DNA of 64,000 nucleotides from Anthoceros angustus (lineage: Eukaryota; Streptophyta; Anthocerotopsida; Anthocerotales; Anthocerotaceae). Below, one piece after another: positions 35,416 through 47,958 of this stretch; position 1 is the stretch's first letter, and every line of letters begins with the position of its first letter. The stretch is taken from the NCBI GenBank assembly GCA_010909165.1, contig MU008179.1, positions 310,001-374,000 on the forward strand. The letters run 5' to 3'. The position numbers were made by a program, and so were the translations under genes. The notes under the pieces were generated by a model that worked only from the letters and a program-made list of their open reading frames with translations, was not told the DNA's origin and made no database searches.

Positions 35416-37016
35416 TGCTGTAAAATCTGCAGGGACGCCGTCTGAGGGTTGAGAAACCTCACGTATTCGAAGGAGACCAGCCGAACCAAGAAGTTTGCCT
35501 ACACGTTGCTCACAAAACCGGAACCATATCGCACCGTCTGAACCTAAGACCAACGGTCGCTACAATGATTGAAGCTGCATGCAATCCCTCTCACAAAACC
35601 AACCCCAGTCCTCCAGACGGAGGTGCAAATTTTCTGAACGACTCATCTCGGAGAATCAGAACCGATAACTGGGACGAACCAGCACAAGGAATTGCCTTGC
35701 ATGAACTACAGACCCAGCTGGCCGACAAGAGAACAGATTTTTTTCCCTTCACTTGCAACTCGCCATGCATACCCTGCAACCTCGGAAGGCACACACCTAC
35801 CCTGACTGCTGACCCGTTCCGAAACCATCATTCCGCCCGTGCTCAGCCTAGGAGTCCTCACTCGCGGCCAGGCGTGAGCTCAACCTCCTCCCAGAAACAC
35901 AATTCAACTTTCCAACTCCGGCAAGCTCCTCTCCCGTCCCCTCCTGGCCTAGCTTCCCTGCAAAGCGGCAACCAGATGCTATTCCTATTCCCGGAGGCAT
36001 CAGAATCGGTTTTCTGGAACGATCTTCTGGTTTCCTTTTTCCGCGACCGCAGCCGCTCTGATGCACACAGTCTCCTTCGCACCGGGTTCCAAAAAGAGCC
36101 AGGTGGAGCCCGACCACGCGCTTATTCCTTGCGTGCGGCCCAGAGATTGAACAATTCGTCGCCACGAGACACGAGGGAGTGAGATTTTCCCGCGATGCCG
36201 CAGATCAGCGTTTCTTCTGATCCAAGCCGAATGGAGCGAGACGGAGCGCTTTCGCCAGCGGCACTTGGAAGCAACGCGTGGGGCTGCGGCGTGCCTGCTC
36301 TGCATTTCCCAATTGCAAAAATCCAACCTCAGAACCGCACCGATTATTTATAGCAGGCAGGCCGCCTATAGGGTGTGTTCCTCTCCTTCCGTACACCGGA
36401 CTGTAGCGAGGGTTTTAGCGGCGGGGTTTTGAGCAACACTTGAACTGGAAGAGATGGCATGTGCCACCACATGAGCGTGTTGATGCACAAGCTGGGGGAT
36501 CCGTGCAGCGCTTCGTTATGACAGGAGTCTCCAGATCCAGTGCATTCCGCGCCAGGCGCCAGCAGCGTGGTGGCCTCGCAGGTGGTGACAAGGGCTTGGC
36601 CGGATCAGGACCGACACCGTGAGGTCATCATTCTTGCATCGTCGGGAAGACAGGGCCGGCCCGGTGTTTTAACACTCTTGCTGTGCGCAAATCCCAGCGC
36701 GCGCTGCTTTCAGTTAGGCAACAGCATGCGGGGCCAGCGCAGTCTTGAGCCTATTGTTGGATTGAATATGTAGCAGCTTCACTGGAAACGGATGAGGTGG
36801 CCCACACCACGATCGGATAACAGCTCCACAGCATGACAGCAGCAAGGAAGCAAGTAATAGATGGGGAGTCCTGTACGACATGCGCAGTTGCAGTATTATA
36901 ACCTGTGAGGATGACGGTTTAGGCTTACAATTACCCCCACCAGACGGTGAACGGGAAGTTTCGAGAGATGATCAGTTCAGACCCGGTTTCTACTTGGAAG
37001 GTTCTTGCTTGTACAT
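35416..37016. other. Upstream region of the MUN-domain gene and spacer to MRS2
   Basis: It probably contains the promoter and 5' leader of the MUN-domain gene (35416-36350). A 205-codon plus-strand frame at 35565-36182 is rich in Ser/Pro/Arg, matches nothing and runs antisense to the presumed leader. From about 36890 the sequence is the 3' flank of the MRS2 copy and recurs at 39391. Confidence 0.5.
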
Positions 37017-39051
37017 TTATTCCAACAGGCGCTTCCACTTGCACCAGGCTATGACGACTGTATATACCAACAGTGAGCCGGCAGTGGAGCCTCCTACTAC
37101 CCAGTAAAAGCGCTCGTAAGACGATGCTTGGAACCAGTCAATGCTGATGTTCATGCCAAATACGCCAGTCACGACAACTGAGAGGCTGATGACAAGAGTA
37201 GCGGTTGTTAGCATCACACCCATTTGGAGGAGATGATTCTGTTTGTCATCCAGCATGATGTTTATGTAGTCTTCGGTGTCATCCACATAATCCCGCAACT
37301 GCAGTCACAGATGCGTTGTCACTGGGAAAGGTAGAGAAGAAGGATCTTAGCAACACGCACATGTTCAAAGAGATACTTACAGCGGAAAGTTTGTTTGCAG
37401 TGCCGTCAATTTGCACAAAGTATGCCTCCAGGAGCATCTCCAGCTCCTCCACATCCATGTTCTTGCTGGAACTACTGCTGCTGCTGCTGCTACCAGCGCT
37501 GCTGGAAGAGCTCAGCTTCGCGCTATCCTTGAATGGTAAGTTGGCACCGTCACTCTCATCTGCTATGAGCGGCAACTTTTCGCTGCCCAGCCGACCAGCA
37601 ACCATCAGTGGACATGACATCACTTCCTGGATACTGTTGAGGAAACCAGGAGTCACAACCAGGTACCTTTCTTCCTCGTCGTCTGAAAGTACAGGCGACT
37701 TCAGCATTGGCTCAGTCCCAAAGTGCACTGTTGGCACTCGGGTACCATCCGCAGATACAGGATTGTAACCATCGACAGTCGAGGTAGGCGAGAGCGGCCC
37801 GTCGAACTGCTGCCTCATCAACTTATCTGTGAGGTACATCTCAGCCATATCTCCGTCGTCGTCTAGCAACTTCTCAATCTCGTCTCTCACCTTCAAAACC
37901 ATGCACGGTGGCACATGCATATATTAGGACGCTACAAGGATAGCTGCCCAGCCCATCACTGGGACTCACTTTTATGCAATACAGAAGCAGAGATAAACAA
38001 TGCAGCCCACCTTTTGAACCCGACCAGATATTGTTACCAGTCGGTTCTTGATTTGACGGACTCTTTCAAGGTTAAGAGTGCTGATATGTCCAGTCAATGA
38101 ATCCAAAGCTGGGTACGCTTCGTTATCCAGGGTGGTTGCCTACATTCAAAACAGCTCAGGACCTCTGTAATCAATGCCTTGCGCAAACCACAACACAGGC
38201 CTTCAAAACCTCTGCTCATGCATTCAACTTACAGAGCCGAATGAGACGACTAACCTCATCATCAAGACACCTGCAGGTTGCGTCAAGCAAGCCTCCAAAG
38301 CTCGGAACTCAAATGGCAAGTGCATTTGGGCCCCTGATGACCAGGACTACCATCGGTGTACGTGAAGCCGTTAGTTTCCAACACTGGTTCTCCAACCCTG
38401 GTTTGACATCGGAAGACACCATGCCATTGTTGCTCTCTTCACTGTCACTTGACTGCTGCCACGGTCCTTGGATACCTTCATGCAGACACACACACTTAAG
38501 CTCCCAAAGGGTCCCAGCTCGACAGAGGATGAGCTGATTTGGATCTTTGACAACTCCCTAGTGGCAGGCCAGCTCCATATGCAGATTCAAGGGCCAGAGG
38601 GAAGACAGACAGACCTACCTGCGGGTCGCTGATATCAAAATTCAAAGGAAGCCGACGCTGAAGATCAACAACGAATGGGGCGACAGCCGGATCCTTGAAT
38701 TCAGCAACAACACCTCCTGGGCCGTGATAATAGCCTTGTGCTCCAGGTTGAGCAATGGCCTCTCCTGGCCCAGAATTGTGGACGGATACGACAGGAGGGG
38801 ATCCAAAATGCAAGTCTCGACCTGGCAGTCCAGCTCTCCGCATTATGGCATGCTTCCCGGCCTCCACGACCTGCCAGAGTGAAGGTGAGAAGAATCCAGG
38901 CCTGCAAAGCGACGAGCAGTGGCAGCTGTGAGCTCACCTGACCTTGCCATCCATGCGAGGAGCATCCAAGTCCACGCCCATGCCCTTCTTCCGTAAGCAG
39001 CCCTCGCTCTCATCCTCCGCAAAGGTCCTCTCACCGGCGTTGGGGGCTTCT
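37017..39051 (-). pseudogene. MRS2: MRS2/CorA-type magnesium transporter, copy 1 (broken)
   Basis: Exons corresponding to copy 2: 37298-37017, 37890-37381, 38139-38011, 38475-38255, 38870-38619 and about 39051-38938. The last three exons in gene order (4-6) are intact and encode [20 protein letters not shown], the [14 protein letters not shown] stretch, two membrane segments and the GMN signature ([15 protein letters not shown]). In exon 3 an inserted C and a nearby deletion bring in a stop. Exon 2 is 9 nt shorter with several separate frameshifts. In exon 1 the start codon present in copy 2 is missing. As written it cannot make a full channel. The lesions are all small indels, so sequencing or assembly error is a serious alternative. 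Confidence 0.75.
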
Positions 39052-39390
39052 GTCCACACCAGGAACCAGGGTGGGCCTGGGAGGCCTGGCCTAGGCCACT
39101 ATTCTCCAGGGCTTAGGGCTGGCTTCCCATGAGCCCAAACCCACAGCATCTGGATGATCCCGATGGCCCTCCGCCAGCGTCCTTCACATGCCACCAGGTC
39201 AAGCAAGGCGATCGAGTTCAATCGAGTTCGATCGAGCGTTGATGTTCCTTTGAGAGTCCGAGTCATGAGGGTCACAACACTTCGTCCGGGATTCAAGCGA
39301 GATTGGCTTTATGTGGTAGGACCCACCTACTCTCGACGAGCTTTCGATTTTCGGTGGCGCATGCCTTGGCCATCAGCCATCCCGGTAGGG

Positions 39391-39520
39391 ATGGCAGTAT
39401 TATAACCTGTGAGGATGACGGTTTAGGCTTACAATTACCCCCACCAGACGGTGAACGGGAAGTTTCGAGAGATGATCAGTTCAGACCCGGTTTCTACTTG
39501 GAAGGTTCTTGCTTGTACAT
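39391..39520. repeat. Junction of the MRS2 tandem duplication
   Basis: At about 39390 the 5' flank of copy 1 (cccggtagggatgg) is joined to cagtattataacctgtgagg, the 3' flank of the gene, which also occurs at about 36893. The duplicated unit is therefore about 2.5 kb and contains the gene plus short flanks. Confidence 0.75.
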
Positions 39521-41591
39521 TTATTCCAACAGGCGCTTCCACTTGCACCAGGCTATGACGACTGTATATACCAACAGTGAGCCGGCAGTGGAGCCTCCTA
39601 CTACCAGTAAAAGCGCTCGTAAGACGATGCTTGGAACCAGTCAATGCTGATGTTCATGCCAAATACGCCAGTCACGACAACTGAGAGGCTGATGACAAGA
39701 GTAGCGGTTGTTAGCATCACACCCATTTGGAGGAGATGATTCTGTTTGTCATCCAGCATGATGTTTATGTAGTCTTCGGTGTCATCCACATAATCCCGCA
39801 ACTGCAGTCACAGATGCGTTGTCACTGGGAAAGGTAGAGAAGAAGGATCTTAGCAACACGCACATGTTCAAAGAGATACTTACAGCGGAAAGTTTGTTTG
39901 CAGTGCCGTCAATTTGCACAAAGTATGCCTCCAGGAGCATCTCCAGCTCCTCCACATCCATGTTCTTGCTGGAACTACTGCTGCTGCTGCTGCTGCTACC
40001 AGCGCTGCTGGAAGAGCTCAGCTTCGCGCTATCCTTGAATGGTAAGTTGGCACCGTCACTCTCATCTGCTATGAGCGGCAACTTTTCGCTGCCCAGCCGA
40101 CCAGCAACCATCAGTGGACATGACATCACTTCCTGGATACTGTTGAGGAAACCAGGGAGTCACAACCAGGTACCTTTCTTCCTCGTCGTCTGAAAGTACA
40201 GGCGACTTCAGCATTGGCTCAGTCCCAAAGTGCACTGTTGGCACTCGGGTACCATCCGCAGATACAGGATTGTAACCATCGACAGTCGAGGTAGGCGAGA
40301 GCGGCCCGTCGAACTGCTGCCTCATCAACTTATCTGTGAGGTACATCTCAGCCATATCTCCGTCGTCGTCTAGCAACTTCTCAATCTCGTCTCTCACCTT
40401 CAAAACCATGCACGGTGGCACATGCATATATTAGGACGCTACAAGGATAGCTGCCCAGCCCATCACTGGGACTCACTTTTATGCAATACAGAAGCAGAGA
40501 TAAACAATGCAGCCCACCTTTTGAACCCGACCAGATATTGTTACCAGTCGGTTCTTGATTTGACGGACTCTTTCAAGGTTAAGAGTGCTGATATGTCCAG
40601 TCAATGAATCCAAAGCTGGGTACGCTTCGTTATCCAGGGTGGTTGCCTACATTCAAAACAGCTCAGGACCTCTGTAATCAATACCTTGCGCAAACCACAA
40701 CACAGGCCTTCAAAACCTCTGCTCGCATGCATTCAACTTACAGAGCCGAATGAAGACGACTAACCTCATCATCAAGACACCTGCAGGTTGCGTCCAAGCA
40801 AGCCTCCAAAGCTCGGAACTCAAATGGCAATGCATTTGGGCCCCGATGACCAGGACTACCATCGGTGTACGTGAAGCCGTTAGTTTCCAACACTGGTTCT
40901 CCAACCCTGGTTTTGACATCGGAAGACACCATGCCATTGTTGCTCTCTTCACTGTCACTTGGACTGCTGCCACGGTCCTTGGATACCTTCATGCAGAAAC
41001 ACACACACTTAAGCTCCCAAAGGGAGTCCCAGCTCGACAGAGGATGAGCTGATTTGGATCTTTTTGACAACTCCCTAGTGGCAGGGCCAGCTCCATATGC
41101 AGATTCAAGGGCCAGAGGGGAAGACAGACAGACCTACCTGCGGGTCGCTGATATCAAAATTCAAAGGAAGCCGACGCTGAAGATCAACAACGAATGGGGC
41201 GACAGCCGGATCCTTGGAATTCAGCAACAACACCTCCTGGGCCGTGATAATAGCCTTGATATGCTCCAGGTTGAGCACAATGGCCCTCTCCCGGCCCAGA
41301 ATTGTGGACGGATACGACAGGAGGGGATCCAAAATGCGCAAGTCTCGACCTGGCAGTCCAGCTCTCCGCATTATGGCATGCTTCCCGGCCTCCACGACCT
41401 GCCAGAGTGAAGGTGAGAAGAATCCAGGCCTGCAAAGCGACGAGCAGTGGCAGCTGTGAGCTCACCTGGACCTTGCCATCCATGCCGAGGAGCATCCAAG
41501 TCCGCACGCCCATGCCCTTCTTCCGTAAGCCCAGCAGCCCTCGCTCCTTCTCATCCTCCGCAAAGGTCCTCACCGGCGTTGGGGGCTTCAT
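39521..41591 (-). CDS. MRS2: MRS2/CorA-type magnesium transporter, copy 2 (two frameshifts)
   Basis: Six exons: 41591-41466, 41398-41138, 40986-40765, 40646-40518, 40397-39884 and 39801-39521, about 510 codons in total. MRS2 proteins form pentameric Mg2+ channels of mitochondria, plastids or the vacuole. Visible features: [72 protein letters not shown], a Ser-rich linker coded by a CTG/AGC triplet run, [29 protein letters not shown] and the GMN motif after the first membrane segment. The start is the only ATG after an in-frame stop ([10 protein letters not shown]). Compared with copy 1, exon 5 has one extra G near 40155 and exon 6 lacks one base near 39601, which puts a stop right after ERFYW. 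Both lie where copy 1 is intact, so the true gene is probably functional. Confidence 0.8.
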
Positions 41592-42160
41592 GCTGTCCGC
41601 ACCAGGAACCAGGGTGGGCCTGGGAGGGGAAGCGCAATTGCCCCTAGGCCACTATTCTCCAGGGCTTAGGGCTGGCTTCCCATGAGCCCAAACCCACAGC
41701 ATCTGGATGATCCCGATGGCCCTCCGCCAGCGTCCTTCACATGCCACCAGGTCAAGCAAGGCGATCGAGTTCAATCGAGTTCGATCGAGCGTTGATGTTC
41801 CTTTGAGAGTCCGAGTCATGAGGGTCACAACACTTCGTCCGGGATTCAAGCGAGATTGGCTTTATGTGGTAGGACCCACAACTACTCTCGACGAGCTTTC
41901 GATTTTCGGTGGCGCATGCCTTGGCCATCGGCCATCCCGGTAGGGATGGCATGGCCATCCCTACCCTAAAGCTCGCACGCCACGGGGCAATGGGCCAGCG
42001 ACGTTCTTATAAATGTGTATAGACGTCAATTGTGGCTTAATATTTTATTGTATTTTTTAGGATATTCAATTATATATATATTAGAGTTATATATATCACC
42101 TAACTCTAATCAAGTGAATAGTCCGTGTAGAATCGTATTATTTATGGCGTACCGATCTCG
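41592..42160. other. Upstream region of MRS2 copy 2
   Basis: The sequence to about 41940 is the 5' flank shared with copy 1. An 11-bp inverted repeat (gtagggatggc/gccatccctac, 41940-41964) lies exactly where the duplicated unit ends. Beyond it the DNA is AT-rich. No gene is seen. Confidence 0.5.
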
Positions 42161-42164
42161 TCAC

Positions 42165-43410
42165 AAAAAGTTTAGAGAAAAACTTCTTGCAACCTTGTTT
42201 TCCTTTTGTGCGAAGTTGGCACACCACCTTAGAGCTCCAACTTCGTGCATGAAGCCAGATAAAATCTCAGCTAGGCCGATCAATCCACGCACAGTTGTTG
42301 GGTCATCCAAGCCCGATCGAGAGGAATGTAATTCCCCCCCGGGACAAAGCCAGGACATGTTTTCACAATATGGCAACAGGTGTGTCTGGTGGAGATTGTG
42401 GCAGAATTGGTCACAAACATGTGCTAGTGACATGGAATGTCATGGGGCAGCTAGCAGGGTATTTCTAGAAGGGCATGGGCCAAGATGACAAGCCCTTCTT
42501 TGGGAGGGCTTGCAAGAAGAAGGCCCTACAACACCTACTACTGTCACATTTCTATTCACTATAGAAGTAGGCGTTGCAGGTTTCTTCCGTAGGTACCTGC
42601 AAATAAAGTGGCAGCTTTGCATCTGAGAGCATTCCCAGAATCAAGAGGTGATATTTTTGGCCCACAAATTACTATCCATCAATTTCTGTGTGCAAGTTCA
42701 CACGCGCCTCACATCTCAAACCTGCTTCCGAATCTTTCCAATCGTGCGTACTTATGACACTTGCGGTGGCATGCAACGGGTAATGGCCCGACAGATGGCC
42801 ACTGGCCTGCCTGGACATGTGGCATATACATCCTACGAACCCCATGTACGTCACATGTTCCTGCTCACATACGACCAATCTGTATGTCGTCAGTATGCCT
42901 ATGTCACCTTGTCCAAGGGGATGTCTAGCTAGAGATGGATTGTCCAGCGAGAATTGTCGCCAAGAGCGCTTGTGGTGGCAATTCTTTCTGACCCCGCAGT
43001 TTGGTGCGATAGCAAGCAACAGAAGACAAGCTCCCGTTTGCCGGACTTCTGGTATAGGAAGTGTTAGAAGGTCCTGTGGTTAAACAACTTTTACAAACCA
43101 CGGTCAGTAGTTGCACAGCCTCGATTGGGCTTGGATGGCCCAACAACCGTGCACAGGTTGATCAGCGTAGCTAAGATTCCAGTTGGCTTTCGGCAGCAAG
43201 TTGGAGCTCCAATTGGATGCACCGAGCTAGGTGGCACACCAGCTTCGCACAAAAGAAAAACAAGGTCACAACAACCTTTGCCTAAACTTCTTGTGCCTCT
43301 GGTTAAACAACTTCTACAAACCATATTGGGCAGTTGCGCAGCCTGGATTGGGCTTGGATGGCCCAACAACTATGTGCGGATTGATCAGCCTAGCCAGCTG
43401 GGATTCTAGT
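42165..43410. repeat. Fold-back repeat with a third partial copy
   Basis: The segment 42168-42330 (cttgttttccttttgtgcgaag ... agttgttgggtcatccaagcccgatcg) recurs in reverse complement at about 43100-43295, and a direct partial copy of the latter lies at 43300-43400. The arms are imperfect, roughly three-quarters identical by eye, and about 0.8 kb apart. It could be a fold-back element or two inverted copies of a short interspersed element. The intervening 42340-43090 has no recognisable gene. Confidence 0.5.
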
Positions 43411-45022
43411 TAGCTTTTGACTGTTCCCTAAACTTCTTGTGAAAAGGAAAACAAGGTCACAAGAATTATTCCCTAAACTTCTTGTGAAGAGACCGGTAAG
43501 CTATAATTATGACCAATGAACCCCCTTGCATTTAATTGAATTTCGATTTGAGCATGTTGTTAGCTCTAATGGCCCGATAACACGTTGTTTGTTCAGATGA
43601 ACACACACTTATAAGAACGCGTGTGTTTCAATCCTTACTCTTGCATCCAATTGCATCCTCCCCCTATCACTCCCTCTCGCTCCCTCCTACCTTAGGGTGT
43701 AGGTCGTTAAAAGTTTTTCTAATTTACTAAAATATACTTCAATTCAATCAAGGGTTATTTTACTACCTTAAGATAATCATCATAGAAAAACATCATCGAT
43801 ACTCTATGAATAAGTCTTAATCAAAGATCAGTCTTAATCAAAGATCATCATCAACCATAACTTACGGTTACACTAGTACTACCACCCCGCCATGGAAAGT
43901 CTGGACATAATCGAACTTCACACTTTTTCTGAAGGATAAAACACAATAACCAGGCCAAGGACGGCACTTGTGCGTACCCATGCCCCAGGAAATAGGCCAG
44001 ATAGAGCTGAGCCCGAGCTCCGCTTCCGAAAAATTCAACCAACGACCTGACGTAGCAAATGTCTGCTTCAGAGCTTCACACATCCACCTACTCTAGGTAC
44101 ACTCTCTGCAGCTACAAAATTACCACTATGCTAACCTGAGTATCTATAAACAGGGGAGAACAATATGACACATCTGCTGGTGGGTTCAGGAGCCGTCGTG
44201 TGGAATGGTGCCCACCTGCGACACTGTGTACATGCATGCGGTGACTTAACTCTACGCACAACTATGGCCGCTGCGGAGAAGGCAAAGTGCCTGTGACACT
44301 ACCCAGCACGCCTTTCCAAAACCAGATCTACGACAAAACCACTTGTATGTGGCAAGCCCGGGTTAGGTCACCGAAGGATTCCATTCGTTGCACAGTCGTT
44401 CCCACTGTGTATCAGGGCGGCAGCTCAGTAGCAACAGCACCCTGGTTGTGGCCTGCACACCACAGGGCGGGGAAATACAGCTCCGGATCTGCCGCAAACT
44501 TCAGGGGATGAGGCACCAAGTGGCCAGCCCGCCGCTATCCCTCCGCGGACGTGTTCCACACCCTTAGACGACTTGATTATTTGCTGTCCTCTGAGTTCGC
44601 TGCACGCCCATAGTATATGTCTTTGCAGAAGGCTCTACTGGATTACACAGGCGCAACTCTGGGATGCATCACAATCATCATCATCCATATCGGAATCCCC
44701 AGTTTCGCTGCCACGCCAAAATCACCAGAGCAAGTCAGTTAATCCAGCCTCGCACACGAATGACGAGTAATTTGGAGAAGGGTGCTACTGCTACTTGATG
44801 GCACATCCCAGCACAATTCATTCGCATGGCCAGAGCACTGGGATATATGATACACACACAGTGTGGTAGAATGGACAACCTTAACATGTAAAAAGAGCAG
44901 GACACAATGACAAAAGACAGCAGCAGCACAGCACAGCCTAGCAGCACTCCAACAGTGTAGAACAAATGCGTACACATCTCTGGGCGCAGCTAAACATGTT
45001 AGGATTAGTTGTCCAGAAATGT
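43411..45022. other. Spacer downstream of the RTVQWND-motif gene
   Basis: A direct repeat of ttccctaaacttcttgtgaa occurs at 43422 and 43467. The remainder is unique-looking DNA with only short open frames, none recognised. The right end is probably the 3' untranslated region of the minus-strand gene that stops at 45117. Confidence 0.4.
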
Positions 45023-45116
45023 GCACACACAAAACACAGACATCTCAGGCCCCGTTCCCTCCTGTGCAATAAACCACAGCTGATGACTTCACACGGCTTG
45101 CCAGACAGTCAGATGC

Positions 45117-46650
45117 TCACCTAGCCTCGAATTCGTACACTTGGACCAACTCCAAGCCATGGCTGTCATTCCACTGGACAGTGCGCTTCACCAGCGGGTT
45201 GACATCACTTGCGCCAATTGAGTCTTCAGCATCCGCACCCCCAGCCGGGCCTGTAGCCTCCCTACCGTGACTGGTATCAGCTTCTGCAACCCGAGCTCCG
45301 CGCGATCCCTGACTGGCGGACTTGGCAGAGTGCAAGATTGACACGGGCTTCCGAGGAACTGCGGGCTGCGCCGGACGCTGAGGCACGTGACCATTCCCGG
45401 ATTGAACGGCATCCTGATCACTGACCTCCGAGGCTGGAGGCGGCGGAGACGCCGGCGGCAGGGGACCGAGGCGCCATGTCCGCATTCCCGGAGCCTGTGA
45501 AGGAACGGAGGTGTCCACCTTGAGAGGCCCTTCCCGGGAGGCAGCAGCAACACAACAACGAGGCGCACCCGATGGGCGCTCCTTGTCAGGCGCCAGCGAT
45601 GGCCGCTTTTCTCAGCCCCTGTCCGCCGGCTCGTGCTCCCTCACTCCTCCACACTCCCACCTCAGGCCCCTCTCATGGATGTGACGAAGGGTCCCGCTGC
45701 ACCTACACCTGCTACATGCGCCGCGTCCGAGCCAGGAAATGCGTCCGCCCCGGCCCCGGCCCCGCCAGCATCCCCGTTCCCCGCTCACAAACCAGAACAC
45801 GCCGCCGATCCTCCCAAGACCTAACCACACCGGCATCGTCATGTCGGCCGCCACGCCTCCGCCCGCGGCCTCCCGTGGCGCCCTCCCCGTCTCTCCAGCA
45901 CCTCCATCCCTCCTGCACCTCCGCCCGGGCTCGCATCCCCGCCCCAGCCCTGACCTGCACAATCCCCGGCTCCTGCCAGCCTGGCCCCAGGGCCGCCACA
46001 AGTCAAGCTCACACCAAAATGCACTCCTACATCTCACTCACATCCTACGACCGCACGCACGCAGATCAGCAAGAAGCACAGCAGGAACAAACAACACCAG
46101 CTGCTCCCGCAAGCCAAGCTCCAGCACCAGCTCCGCAGCTCACCTCGGCTTCCGAATTCTCCCCGCAGCGGCACACAAGCATGAGACTGCCGAGCTCCGG
46201 CCGGGACTGGCCTCGCCGATCCGCCACGGAATGCACGCCGTCCGCTCCGCTGCTGGCAGCGGCGGGCCAAGAGAGAACAGCAAGCGCTGCGATACGGGAG
46301 ACAGAGCGGTGAGTCGCGACTCGCGACTCAAGCACGACTCGACTCGACTCACGACTCACGACTCACCTGCCGAAGAGGAAGGGGACGCAGGCGATGCAAC
46401 GGGCACAAGGGCCGGGAGCTGGGAAGGGGGAAGGAGCGACGAGGGAGGAGGGCAGGGGAAGGGGAGGGAAGGGAAGAGGGAGCTGTAGCGAGGAGATCGC
46501 GAAGCTGGGGCTTGGCTTGCCTGGAGCCGCTAGGGAGAGAGACACCGCGTGCGTGGAGCGTACCAAGAGAAACGACGACAGGGCAGACACAGGCCTGCTC
46601 GCTTGTGCCACGTCGGTTAAGCTTAACGCAATGTCCACAATGCCGTACGC
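45117..46650 (-). CDS. Uncharacterised plant protein with C-terminal RTVQWND motif, copy 1
   Basis: The last exon (about 45494-45117) is the best supported. It is Pro/Ala/Ser-rich (LPPASPPPPASEVSDQD), contains VPRKPVSILHSAKSASQGSR and ends with RTVQWNDSHGLELVQVYEFE plus two residues and stop. I recall similar endings (basic residue, VQWND, then an acidic end) in short plant proteins of unknown function. Upstream exons are uncertain: a Gly/Ala-rich stretch around 45790-45690 and one around 46290-46145 (ending at a good GAG/GTGAGC donor) are candidates. In this copy the carboxyl-terminal frame is intact, whereas copies 2 and 4 lack one C of a CCCCC run and lose it. The 5' region has a (cgactca)n microsatellite (46318-46365). 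Confidence 0.5.
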
Positions 46651-47596
46651 CGTGGAGCTTAAGGGTAAGTTGGTAAGTGGACTAAAATAAACTTCTTCTT
46701 GGGTGGGCTATGCGCCCGGCCCCGATAGTATACCACGTGCTAGACAGACCTAAGTTTAGATAGACATACACTTGTTGCCCTTGGGTATCACCGGATTAAG
46801 TTATAGTAACTTTTAGTGTTAAAATTAATATTTTCTTAGACTTTAATATTTTTCAACATCTAAATATTACTGTGAAATTTATTAATTATTAAAATAATTT
46901 GATTATTATAAATTAATATTATAATATTTATCTCAATAAAATTAAACAGTTTTATATTATAATATTATTAAATAGATAGAAATAATATTTGAAGGTTATC
47001 CTTTAAGCAATGAACGATGTATACACTTAGCAAGTGATGTTAAAATTCAAGTAGAAACATGGGTGCAATCCGATGTATGTCTTATCTTATCTTTTTATGT
47101 CATAGATTGAAATTTAAGTGAAATGTCATAGACTGAAATTTAAGTGAATTTAGTCTGTAACCCATACTTTTGGATGTGCTACGACTCATGTAAGTCTCCA
47201 CCTTTGCTCCCCCCTACCTGCAATGTCGCAACAATTATAAGTTGTCATATAAATGACAAACCCACTCAAATTGGACTTCTGTGTATGCCAAAAGATAGAT
47301 TCTCTAAGAATATTTATTTTTAAATATTAAAACTATATATAATGATCCCCTTTAGAATCAATTTTTATATAATTAAATATTTTGGATATAATATTTCAAA
47401 AAATTAGCTAAACTACTAAAATAATTAGACCAGTGGTATCTATATCTAGTAATTTCTTAACTATTTTAAAATAAAAATTCCACACATCCTGATTAGAAGC
47501 ATGGAGAAAGTAGACTACTAATTTAAAGCTATACATAATCTATAAGGTTATTAATTTTCAAGGTGGTGTGACATTCATGTACCATTACCGACAACC
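46651..47596. repeat. AT-rich block S, copy 1 (left part)
   Basis: The block S extends from about 46630 to 49010 and recurs at 53410-55800. This left part is AT-rich with no recognised gene; it is upstream of the small cysteine-rich reading frame. The copies differ by single-base indels in A/T runs. Confidence 0.7.
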
Positions 47597-47958
47597 ATGA
47601 CAAACTTGCAAAATTGTTCAAGAATATTATGATAATTGGGTTTCAATTATCTCTACTTGTACTTGCATGTATCCTTGAAGCGAAGGAGCTAGCGATTAAA
47701 CCCATGCAAGCATCGATCACACTCATGAGGCTCTTAGAGTGTCCATGCACCGTGATTCCGGACATAAAACACATGTGTCCTCCAGCGGAGGTTTGGATAT
47801 GCTCATGTGATGATTATCCGCGATCTAGATGTTTTAGAGATGAGGAAATGTCATACATGAGTGCTATGACTTGGACAATAGAGATTTTCTAGTAGCAAAC
47901 ATTCTGTAAATGTCCATTTGAATGCAATCTTTGTATACAAGAAGTAGTGGAGTCGTAA
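47597..47958 (+). pseudogene. Small cysteine-rich protein, frameshifted copy
   Basis: It is a near-identical counterpart of 54359-54730 but lacks one A in the aaaaattg run near the start and several further bases (for example catcgatcacactcat versus catcagatcacactcg), so the frame is interrupted early and again before the last cysteines. An internal ATG (47614) would give a 92-residue shortened form. The damage is indel-only, so an assembly error is possible. Confidence 0.65.

Noticed and set aside
35565-36182. 205-codon plus-strand frame
   Set aside because: No recognisable domain, lies opposite the probable leader of the MUN-domain gene and has no partner exons.
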